A stretch of DNA of 7,526 nt from Pseudomonadales bacterium (GTDB taxonomy: Bacteria > Pseudomonadota > Gammaproteobacteria > Pseudomonadales > Azotimanducaceae): the NCBI GenBank assembly GCA_007128525.1, contig SKXG01000233.1, positions 1 through 7,526 of the forward strand, written 5' to 3'. Within the stretch, counting starts at the first letter, position 1, and each line of letters opens with the position of its first letter. This document shows positions 1 through 5,861 of the stretch, in pieces. Position numbers and translations under genes: made by a program. The notes under the pieces are model-generated. The model searched no databases, had not been told where the DNA came from, and saw nothing but the letters and a program-made list of their open reading frames with translations.

Positions 1-434
1 ACAAAAAACGGCTCGGGCAACGCCCGGGTTTCGCCGTCGATGGTGACCTGCTGCTCTTCCATGGCTTCCAGCAGTGCACTCTGGGTTTTGGGTGTCGCCC
101 GATTGATCTCATCGGCCAGAATCACTTGGCAAAAGACCGGCCCTGGCGCAAAGCGAAACTGGTTGTTGTCGCGCTCGAATATGGACACACCGAGTATGTC
201 GCTCGGCAACAGGTCACTGGTGAACTGCACGCGATTGAAACTGAGGCCAAGGGTGCGGGCCAGAGCCTGACTCAGCAGCGTTTTTCCCATCCCGGGCAGA
301 TCTTCAATCAACAGGTGCCCGCGCGCGAGCAGGCAACTCAGGGCCAGCTTGACCTGGGTTTCCTTACCCAGCAGAACCTGATTGAGGCTCTTGATGACCG
401 GGCCGAGCAATGCACCGGCCTGACCATCAGGCAT
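1..434 (-). CDS. MoxR-family AAA+ ATPase (5' part only, C-terminus beyond the window)
   Basis: This is the N-terminal 144 codons of a MoxR-type AAA+ ATPase. Members act as chaperone-like ATPases that remodel or activate protein partners, often with DUF58 or von Willebrand A-domain proteins encoded just downstream; the partner here would lie outside the window. Visible motifs are the Walker A loop LPGMGKT (residues 46-52), the MoxR signature VQFTSDLLPSDILG (about 69-82), the Walker B segment VILADEINRA (104-113, acidic pair D108-E109) and ALLEAMEEQQVT (120-131). The start ATG at 434-432 overlaps the purF stop by 8 bases (ATGCCTGA). I see no clear Shine-Dalgarno sequence before it, so translation is probably coupled to purF. 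No alternative upstream start looks better. The family call is firm; the cellular role and partner cannot be told from this fragment. Confidence 0.93.
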   Translation of the reverse strand, partial: MPDGQAGALLGPVIKSLNQVLLGKETQVKLALSCLLARGHLLIEDLPGMGKTLLSQALARTLGLSFNRVQFTSDLLPSDILGVSIFERDNNQFRFAPGPVFCQVILADEINRATPKTQSALLEAMEEQQVTIDGETRALPEPFF

Positions 435-1953
435 GGTTGTGGATTTCGATAACGGACTGATCACCGTTGAGGTCAAGTTCCCGCCGTTGCTTCATCAGAT
501 CACTGCGGGACAACGATAGGCGTTCCAGATACGCATCGTCTATGTCACCGGTCACGTAATGGCCATCGAACACGGAACAGTCATATTCCGTGATGCCGGG
601 ATTGCCTTCCCGCGCGCAGGTCACCAGGTCATCGATCGTCTGATAGATCAGCCAGTCGGCACCAATAACCTGCGCGACTTCTTCATCGGTGCGGTTGTAG
701 GCAACGAACTCGACCGGCGTCGGCATGTCGATACCGTACACATTCGGGAATCGGACCGCTGGCGCCGCTGAAGCCAGATAGACTTTGCGAGCACCGGCCT
801 CCCGCGCCATCTGGATAATCTGACTGATGGTAGTGCCACGCACGATGGAGTCATCTACCAACAAAACGTTTTTGCCGCGAAACTCCAACTCGATCACGTT
901 CAGCTTGTGCCGTACCGAACGTTTGCGTTGGCTCTGCCCCGGCATGATGAAAGTGCGTCCAATGTATGGATTCTTGGTGAAACCTTCGCGGTACTTGACG
1001 TTCAGACGGTGCGCCATTGGCAACGCCGCAGTCCGGCCGGTGTCCGGGATTGGAATCACCACATCAATGTCGTGCTTGCCATCCGGATACCGGGCCAGTA
1101 TGCGATCGGCCAGTCGCTCACCCATACGCAGCCGGCTCTTATAAACTGAAATCTCATCGATGATGGAATCGGCGCGCGCCAGGTAAACCAGTTCGAAAAT
1201 GCACGGCGTTGTGTGCGTGTCTTCTGCGCAAAGCGCGGTTCGCAACTCTCCCTGCTGATCGATGTACACCGCTTCTCCCGGTGCCACATCTCGAATGCGC
1301 TTGAAGCCGAGAATATCGAGCGCGACACTCTCGGACGCCAGCATGTACTCGACACCATCCGGTGTCTCACGCTTACCGAAGATCAATGGGCGGATGCCGT
1401 GCGGGTCCCGAAAACCGACGATGCCACCACCGATAATCATGGCGACGCCGGCATAGGCGCCCTTGCAGCGTCGGTGCACACCGCGAACCGCATCGAACAC
1501 CTGTTCAGCGCTGGGTCGCTGGGTCCCGGCCTTTTGCAGCTCATGTGCAAACACATTCAGCAGCACTTCCGAATCCGAATCTGTGTTGACGTGACGCAGA
1601 TCGTCCCGATACAGATCGGCCTTGAGGTCGTCGGAATTGGTGAGGTTGCCGTTGTGCGCCAGCGTAATGCCGTAGGGTGAGTTCACATACATCGGTTGCG
1701 CTTCAGCGCTGCTCGATGTGCCGGCCGTGGGATAACGGACATGACCGATGCCCATGTTGCCGGTAAGACGCTGCATGTGATACTGCTGAAACACATCGCG
1801 AACCAGGCCGTTGGCCTTGCGCAGATAAAGTCGATGGGCGTCACAGGTGACAATGCCGGCGGCATCCTGGCCACGATGCTGCAATGCGATCAACGCATCG
1901 TAAAGCTGCTGGTTCACGAACTGCCTGCCAACAATGCCTACTACGCCACACAT
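427..1953 (-). CDS. purF: Amidophosphoribosyltransferase PurF
   Basis: PurF makes 5-phosphoribosylamine from PRPP and glutamine, the first committed step of de novo purine synthesis, in the cytoplasm. The 508-residue product is the usual length for the enteric-type enzyme (about 505). It begins MCGVVGIVG, so Cys2 becomes the N-terminal nucleophile after Met removal and there is no propeptide. The class II glutaminase half shows LQHRGQDAAGI (24-34), HVRYPTAG (71-78) and LAHNGNLTN (98-106). The phosphoribosyltransferase half carries the PRPP loop VLLVDDSIVRGTT (363-375). I see no CxxC iron-sulphur pattern like that of Bacillus-type enzymes. It lies 12 bases after cvpA, its classic neighbour, with a strong Shine-Dalgarno sequence. 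Its end overlaps the MoxR gene by 8 bases. The gene looks intact. Confidence 0.98.
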   Translation of the reverse strand: MCGVVGIVGRQFVNQQLYDALIALQHRGQDAAGIVTCDAHRLYLRKANGLVRDVFQQYHMQRLTGNMGIGHVRYPTAGTSSSAEAQPMYVNSPYGITLAHNGNLTNSDDLKADLYRDDLRHVNTDSDSEVLLNVFAHELQKAGTQRPSAEQVFDAVRGVHRRCKGAYAGVAMIIGGGIVGFRDPHGIRPLIFGKRETPDGVEYMLASESVALDILGFKRIRDVAPGEAVYIDQQGELRTALCAEDTHTTPCIFELVYLARADSIIDEISVYKSRLRMGERLADRILARYPDGKHDIDVVIPIPDTGRTAALPMAHRLNVKYREGFTKNPYIGRTFIMPGQSQRKRSVRHKLNVIELEFRGKNVLLVDDSIVRGTTISQIIQMAREAGARKVYLASAAPAVRFPNVYGIDMPTPVEFVAYNRTDEEVAQVIGADWLIYQTIDDLVTCAREGNPGITEYDCSVFDGHYVTGDIDDAYLERLSLSRSDLMKQRRELDLNGDQSVIEIHNHA

Positions 1954-1961
1954 ACCAGAAG

Positions 1962-1968
1962 CTCCTTA
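1962..1968 (-). promoter_or_regulatory. Shine-Dalgarno of purF fused to the cvpA stop codon
   Basis: On the minus strand this reads TAAGGAG. Its first three bases are the cvpA stop codon, and AAGGAG is a strong ribosome binding site 8 bases before the purF ATG. A ribosome ending cvpA therefore finishes on the purF initiation site. The sequence is direct; the coupling is inference. Confidence 0.75.
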
Positions 1969-2457
1969 AACTGCGCTTGCGCTCACCCAGGTGGTCAGGG
2001 ATTCAATCAGATCCAGCACTTCCTGTTCGAAAGCCATCAGTTCCGGAATCAGACTCGACTCATGCCACCACCCATACTCCTGCAGGAACGGGCGGAGGGC
2101 TACCAGGGCAACAACGCAGACCAGGCCACCGCGAAGGGTCCCGAACAAAAAACCGAGGAACCTGTCGGTGCCACTCAGACCGCTGCCCTGAATCAATCGC
2201 GCCATCAGCCACTGCACCATAGCGCCCAGTATGACTATGACAACGAAAACCACCGCAAAGCCTAATGCAAGGCTAACCGACTCGTTTTCCATCCCTCCGA
2301 AAAGCCGACCGGCAACATCGCGCGCGTAAATCAGCGCCACGACAAAAGCGCCCAGCCAGATTGCAAGGCCCAGAACTTCGCGGATCAGGCCACGCCAGAG
2401 ACCAATAACGGCCGACAGCAGGACGATCGCCAGAATGCCCAGGTCGACAGCAGTCAT
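1966..2457 (-). CDS. cvpA: CvpA family inner-membrane protein
   Basis: The 163-residue product matches the usual length of CvpA, a small inner-membrane protein first known from colicin V production in E. coli and later linked to envelope stress tolerance; its molecular activity is not settled. Four hydrophobic segments are visible at about residues 6-21, 28-46, 62-81 and 101-121. The family features are RGLIREVLG after the first segment (22-30) and the conserved LSGTDRFLGFLFGTLRG stretch (94-110). I chose the ATG at 2457, giving MTAVDLGILAI, because the 26 residues upstream in the same frame are unlike the family and overlap the end of dedD. The start sits 1 base after the dedD stop (TAGCATG). 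A GGAG lies rather far upstream (about 13 bases), so coupling to dedD is likely. Being directly before purF is its standard location. Confidence 0.95.
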   Translation of the reverse strand: MTAVDLGILAIVLLSAVIGLWRGLIREVLGLAIWLGAFVVALIYARDVAGRLFGGMENESVSLALGFAVVFVVIVILGAMVQWLMARLIQGSGLSGTDRFLGFLFGTLRGGLVCVVALVALRPFLQEYGWWHESSLIPELMAFEQEVLDLIESLTTWVSASAV

Positions 2458-2458
2458 G

Positions 2459-3040
2459 CTAAGGCGCGAACTCCACGACAATGGGGGCCAGCTGATAACG
2501 GTCTGCCAGCTCCTGCTGCAGGCGGATGGCGTCATCTCGATCCATTATGGGCCCGATGGCAACGCGTGTACTGCGGCCCGAGCCTTGCCCGGCCTCGGAC
2601 AGTACCGCCTGATAGCCGTCTGTCCGCAGCCTGTCACGCAAGGCCTCGGCATTTTGCCGCTCACTGAAACTGGCGAGCTGCACGCCCCAGGCCGGCACAT
2701 TAACACTGCGGGGCGCATCACCGGCCGGCGCTTCCCGCAGTATGGGGTCTGCAGTGCGCGTATCCGAATCGGCCTGTCTGGCGTCGGCATCGACCCGGTC
2801 ACGCAACTGATCGGTCGACTCGATCACCTCAGGGTCTACCAGAGGCTCGTCGCTACGCCGGAACGCCGGGTGCCGCTCAGGCGCTGCCTGCTCGATGTCG
2901 GTGCTGAAGCTGACATCCGGCACAGGCCCCAGGACCGGCTGCTCGAGTCCCCGGCCATCGAACAACATCGGTAGCAGCACGAATGCCAGTGCTACCAGGA
3001 AGATGCCTCCAGTCAATCTGTAACGGCGACGTTCAGTCAC
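2459..3040 (-). CDS. dedD: SPOR-domain protein, DedD-like (cell division)
   Basis: The 193-residue protein has a short basic cytoplasmic tail (TERRRYRL), one membrane-spanning segment (about residues 10-27), a long acidic, low-complexity periplasmic linker (about 28-113) and a C-terminal SPOR domain (about 116-191) beginning WGVQLASF and containing VAIGPI. SPOR domains bind denuded peptidoglycan at the septum, and DedD of E. coli helps cell constriction. The position between folC and cvpA is that of dedD. I favour the GTG at 3040-3038: GAGG lies 6 bases upstream and the start overlaps the folC stop as GTGACTGA, the same 8-base pattern as two other junctions here. The alternative TTG at 3052 would add four residues but has no good ribosome binding site. 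The DedD name rests on synteny and architecture. Confidence 0.9.
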   Translation of the reverse strand: MTERRRYRLTGGIFLVALAFVLLPMLFDGRGLEQPVLGPVPDVSFSTDIEQAAPERHPAFRRSDEPLVDPEVIESTDQLRDRVDADARQADSDTRTADPILREAPAGDAPRSVNVPAWGVQLASFSERQNAEALRDRLRTDGYQAVLSEAGQGSGRSTRVAIGPIMDRDDAIRLQQELADRYQLAPIVVEFAP

Positions 3041-4322
3041 TGGCAGCCTCAAGTTCCGGCCTGGCGGTTTGCCACTGCAACCAGTGACAGGCCTGTTCTA
3101 CAACATCGAATGAACCCATGAGCATGATACGATCATCGGGCTTTGACCGCATCAGGGTTTCGCCCAGCGCCGGTCCGACAAGGTCCGCCTCCCAATCCAC
3201 ACCAACTCGGCCATGCCGGGCATAGAGTTCCGCCCCCGCTGTTCCCCGCTCACCTCTGGTGCTGACAAACACCCACTCATCCACCACCGGCTGCAACGCA
3301 TCGATGACAGCGCCGGCATCCTTATCGGCGAAGAATCCGGCGATGGCGATGGTGCGCCCCGCTACCGGTTCGGTAGCCAGCTGCTGGCTCAAAAAAGCGG
3401 CGGCATGCGCATTGTGTCCGACATCCAGGATCAACGCTCGATCGCGAAACCGGCGCCGCTCGAATCGTCCCGGCAGGCTGCCCCGCACCGCAGCCTGGAC
3501 CAGATGATCACGCGTCAGTGGCCGGTCCAGCGGCAGCAGGCTGACCGCCTGCACCGCCGTGGCGGCATTGACCGGCGCCAGCTTGGGGACAGGCAATGCC
3601 GCCCAGCGCTGTTGCCCGGCCCGAACGGACCAGCCCGCCTCGCCCAGCGCAAAGCTGTAGTCCTGCTCCAGAACCACGCAAGGCACCGCCAGCTCTGCGG
3701 CCAGACGTTGCACGCTGCGAGGCACATCGGACTCACCAAACACCAGCGGCACACCATGACGCAGAATCCCGGCTTTCTCTGCGGCGATGGATTCCCGGTC
3801 CGAGCCCAGGATGGCCATATGGTCCAGGCCCACACTGGTAATCACGGTGACGTCCCCATCCACCAAGTTGGTGGTATCCAGCCTGCCGCCCAGCCCGACT
3901 TCCAGGACGGTGACGTCGACACCAGCTTCGCGAAAAAGATACAGCGCTGCCAGCGTCGCGAACTCAAAGTAGGACAGCACCTGTCCCGCCCTGGCCTGAT
4001 CAATTACAGCCAGCGCGGCGGTAATACCGGCGTCCGACACCGGCTCGCCATCAATCCGAATCCGTTCATTGAACTGCAGAATGTGCGGGGACAAGGTGGC
4101 GCCGACCCGATAGCCCATGGCCAACAGCAAAGACTCCGCAAAGACCACTGTGGACCCTTTGCCATTGGTCCCGGCCACGATCAGGTTGTGCGGGGCTGGC
4201 GGCAGCAGTCCCAGGCGTCGGGCAATATCCCGTGTCGGCTGCAAACCGCGCGACACATCAGTCGGTCGCTCGCGACCGATGTAGGTTAACCAGTCGTTAA
4301 GTGAACTCGCCGCGTCAGGCAT
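3033..4322 (-). CDS. folC: Bifunctional folylpolyglutamate synthase / dihydrofolate synthase FolC
   Basis: FolC adds glutamate to dihydropteroate and then to reduced folates, using ATP, so that folates are kept in the cytoplasm. The 429-residue product is the typical length (E. coli about 422). It shows the Mur-ligase-type P-loop AGTNGKGST (50-58), LSPH (77-80), FNERIRI (84-90), [12 protein letters not shown] (141-152), SVGLDH (163-168) and AAEKAGI (180-186), whose lysine is the usual carbamylated residue. The C-terminal domain carries PGRFERR and [14 protein letters not shown]. The frame stays open upstream to 4424, but I start at the ATG at 4322 ([12 protein letters not shown]): the extra 34 residues would lie inside trpF and look non-homologous, and GAGG sits 9 bases before this ATG. 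It overlaps trpF by 8 bases and dedD by 8 bases. accD, which usually precedes folC, is absent. Confidence 0.97.
   Translation of the reverse strand: MPDAASSLNDWLTYIGRERPTDVSRGLQPTRDIARRLGLLPPAPHNLIVAGTNGKGSTVVFAESLLLAMGYRVGATLSPHILQFNERIRIDGEPVSDAGITAALAVIDQARAGQVLSYFEFATLAALYLFREAGVDVTVLEVGLGGRLDTTNLVDGDVTVITSVGLDHMAILGSDRESIAAEKAGILRHGVPLVFGESDVPRSVQRLAAELAVPCVVLEQDYSFALGEAGWSVRAGQQRWAALPVPKLAPVNAATAVQAVSLLPLDRPLTRDHLVQAAVRGSLPGRFERRRFRDRALILDVGHNAHAAAFLSQQLATEPVAGRTIAIAGFFADKDAGAVIDALQPVVDEWVFVSTRGERGTAGAELYARHGRVGVDWEADLVGPALGETLMRSKPDDRIMLMGSFDVVEQACHWLQWQTARPELEAASD
3047..3050 (-). promoter_or_regulatory. Shine-Dalgarno that decides the dedD GTG start
   Basis: GAGG on the minus strand lies 6 bases before the GTG at 3040. 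It is badly placed for the competing TTG at 3052, because it falls inside that reading. This supports the shorter protein and the GTGACTGA overlap with folC. Confidence 0.6.
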
Positions 4323-4947
4323 GGCCGTCAACCTCTGCCAGCGCCTGCATGAAGGCACGCAGTCGTCCGGCATCCTTGATGCCTTTGTGCGGGCCTTCCA
4401 CGCCACCGCTGACATCCACGGCATAGGGCCGCGTCTGGCGCACGGCAGTGGCTACATTCTCAGGGTTCAGTCCGCCGGCCAGAATCAACGGGCGGCCAAC
4501 CTGTGCCGGCCACAAAGACCAGTCGAAGCTGTGTCCGGTGCCACCAAACAGCCCATCGACATGCGCATCAAGCAGCAGACCAGCCGCATCTGCATACCGC
4601 TCCGCAGCAGCCGTCAGATCCGTGTCCGCGCGGACGCGCAACGCCTTGATATAGGGCCGACCGAACGCAGCACAAAACGCCGGCGACTCGTCGCCATGAA
4701 ACTGCAGCAGGTCGATGCCCACCCGCGTCAGCACCGTATCGACCAGGTCCGCAGTGGGATTGACGAACAGACCCACACGGGTCACGAAAGGGGGAACGGC
4801 TTGACTCAGATCGGCGGCCTGGCTGGTGCTGACCGCCCGGGGGCTGTCCGGATAAAACACGAAACCCAGCGCGTCGGCGCCCAGCTCTGCCGCAAGCGCA
4901 GCATCTTGAGTCCGGGTTATGCCACAGATCTTGGCTCTGATCCGCAA
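4315..4947 (-). CDS. trpF: Phosphoribosylanthranilate isomerase TrpF
   Basis: TrpF converts N-(5'-phosphoribosyl)anthranilate to the ribulose-phosphate isomer in tryptophan synthesis; it is a (beta/alpha)8 barrel. Here it is monofunctional, 210 residues, the normal size, and not fused to trpC. The N-terminal KICGIT (6-11) holds the catalytic base Cys8; LLLDAH (124-129) holds the catalytic acid Asp127. [11 protein letters not shown] (133-143), [11 protein letters not shown] (155-165) and [16 protein letters not shown] (177-192) form the rest of the active and phosphate-binding sites. The start is TTG at 4947-4945, giving [11 protein letters not shown]. No ATG or GTG fits the conserved N-terminus, and GGAGGG lies 7 bases upstream. 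It follows truA after 91 bases and overlaps folC by 8 bases. This is the Pseudomonas-type location of trpF, away from the other trp genes. Confidence 0.97.
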   Translation of the reverse strand: MRIRAKICGITRTQDAALAAELGADALGFVFYPDSPRAVSTSQAADLSQAVPPFVTRVGLFVNPTADLVDTVLTRVGIDLLQFHGDESPAFCAAFGRPYIKALRVRADTDLTAAAERYADAAGLLLDAHVDGLFGGTGHSFDWSLWPAQVGRPLILAGGLNPENVATAVRQTRPYAVDVSGGVEGPHKGIKDAGRLRAFMQALAEVDGHA

Positions 4948-4954
4948 CGATGAT

Positions 4955-4960
4955 CCCTCC
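4955..4960 (-). promoter_or_regulatory. Strong Shine-Dalgarno for the TTG start of trpF
   Basis: GGAGGG on the minus strand, 7 bases before the TTG at 4947. It is the best anti-16S match in the truA-trpF gap and is what decides the non-ATG start. It could form a weak 3-base-pair stem with the preceding CCC, which I do not regard as significant. Confidence 0.75.
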
Positions 4961-4974
4961 GGGGAAAGGCGCGG

Positions 4975-5003
4975 ATTGTAGCGACATTATTGATCCGTAT
5001 CAC
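4975..5003 (-). promoter_or_regulatory. Candidate sigma-70 promoter upstream of trpF
   Basis: In the 91-base truA-trpF gap, the minus strand has a -35-like GTGATA (5003-4998; 4 of 6 consensus bases), a 17-base spacer and a -10-like TACAAT (4980-4975; 5 of 6). Transcription would start about 20 bases before the trpF Shine-Dalgarno sequence, leaving a short leader with no room for a trp attenuator. It would drive trpF-folC-dedD-cvpA-purF independently of fimV-truA. I found no inverted repeat with a T-run in the gap, so read-through from truA remains possible. The consensus match is seen; promoter activity is inference. Confidence 0.5.
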
Positions 5004-5038
5004 GCAATGCCGATCGTCAGCTTGGACGAATTGTGTCC

Positions 5039-5845
5039 CTAGTCAGTGGCGCGCAGCAGCAGCGGCGGCGGCGGTGCAGGAAAGCCGAAAGCTGCCGGGT
5101 AGCCGACTTCCGCCAGATACAGGCCATCCGGTGGCGCAGTCACGCCAGCCTGGCTGCGATCCCGACCGGCAAGCAACTCCGCCATCCAAGCCGACGGCCG
5201 TTCCCCGCGTCCGACACGCAGCAATGCTCCCATGATGTTGCGCACCATGTGCTGCAAAAAGGCATTGGCTTGGATCTCGAATACCAGGAAGGCGCCCTGC
5301 CGACGCACGCTGACAGCCTGCACCTGACGCATCGGCGTGCGCGACTCACAGCCGGCCGCTCGAACGGCGCTGAAGTCCTGCTCTCCGAGCAGCGCCTGCG
5401 CGGCCTGATCCATGGCATCCGCATCAAGCGGAACGCGCGACCAGGTCACCAGACCCCGACCAATGGCTGGCGCCATGCCACTGTCCAGCACGAGATATTG
5501 ATAGCGTCGGTACAGCGCCGAGAACCGGGCATTGAAGTCTGCCGGCACGGCTTGCGCCCAGTGAATGCTGATGCCAGGGGCGACAAGACTGTTACCGCCG
5601 CGGCGAAAGGCATCGGCAGGCCGGGGATTTGGGCTGAAGAAGCTGACCACCTGGCCAGCGGCATGCACGCCTGTATCCGTACGCCCCGCCGTAACCAGCT
5701 TGACCGGCGCCGCCGCAACCTGGCTCAGCGCGGTCTCCAGTGCCGACTGCACCGACGTCAGGGTTTGCTGGCGCTGCCAGCCATGAAAGCGGCTGCCGTC
5801 GTACTCAATGCCCAGCGCGAAATGCTGTCCGCTGGCGTCGCTCAG
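5039..5845 (-). CDS. truA: tRNA pseudouridine(38-40) synthase TruA, apparent CTG start
   Basis: TruA isomerises uridines 38, 39 and 40 in the anticodon arm of many tRNAs to pseudouridine. Visible motifs are FALGIEYDGSRFHGWQRQ (residues 9-26), AGRTDTGVH (53-61) with catalytic Asp57, FNARFSALYRRYQYLV (104-119), ESRTP (167-171) and ANAFLQHMVRNIMG (193-206). The family core begins well upstream of the first GTG (5752), which would remove the essential EYDG segment. Upstream of the core the frame is open only back to a TGA at 5869, with no ATG, GTG or TTG between. The CTG at 5845-5843 gives MSD followed by the core, resembling E. coli TruA, lies 6 bases after a perfect AGGAGG, and gives 268 residues (E. 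coli 270). The C-terminus is proline-rich (PAPPPP), encoded by short GCG/CAG-type triplet runs. It lies 16 bases after fimV. Confidence 0.93.
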   Translation of the reverse strand: MSDASGQHFALGIEYDGSRFHGWQRQQTLTSVQSALETALSQVAAAPVKLVTAGRTDTGVHAAGQVVSFFSPNPRPADAFRRGGNSLVAPGISIHWAQAVPADFNARFSALYRRYQYLVLDSGMAPAIGRGLVTWSRVPLDADAMDQAAQALLGEQDFSAVRAAGCESRTPMRQVQAVSVRRQGAFLVFEIQANAFLQHMVRNIMGALLRVGRGERPSAWMAELLAGRDRSQAGVTAPPDGLYLAEVGYPAAFGFPAPPPPLLLRATD

Positions 5846-5851
5846 AAGCCG

Positions 5852-5857
5852 CCTCCT
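5852..5857 (-). promoter_or_regulatory. Consensus Shine-Dalgarno before the CTG start of truA
   Basis: AGGAGG on the minus strand, 6 bases before CTG (5845-5843). It lies in the 16-base fimV-truA gap and is among the strongest ribosome binding sites in the window. Its spacing picks out the CTG as the initiation codon. Confidence 0.7.
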
Positions 5858-5861
5858 GGAA

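Noticed and set aside
1696..2265. Plus-strand open frames across the purF/cvpA junction and within purF
   Set aside because: They are antisense to two confidently identified genes and show no motifs, so I treat them as shadows.
2458..2535. N-terminal extension of CvpA to 2535
   Set aside because: The added residues overlap the end of the SPOR domain gene and do not resemble CvpA, which normally begins right before its first membrane helix.
3213..4289. Plus-strand open frame of 358 codons
   Set aside because: It lies fully antisense to folC, which has clear family motifs. The long frame is a side effect of GC-rich codon use; its translation shows no recognisable domain.
4323..4424. N-terminal extension of FolC to 4424
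   Set aside because: The 34 extra residues lie entirely within trpF, look unlike FolC, and the ATG at 4322 has a GAGG upstream.
4948..5038. Possible terminator or trp attenuator between truA and trpF
   Set aside because: No stable inverted repeat followed by a T-run and no short leader frame with tandem Trp codons could be found.
5050..5076. Triplet-like run (CAG then GCG repeats)
   Set aside because: It is coding sequence for the proline/leucine-rich C-terminus of TruA, a region that is also proline-containing in E. coli TruA.
5039..5752. TruA starting at the GTG at 5752
   Set aside because: It would remove the conserved IEYDG...GWQRQ segment that is encoded in frame just upstream, and it has no suitable ribosome binding site.
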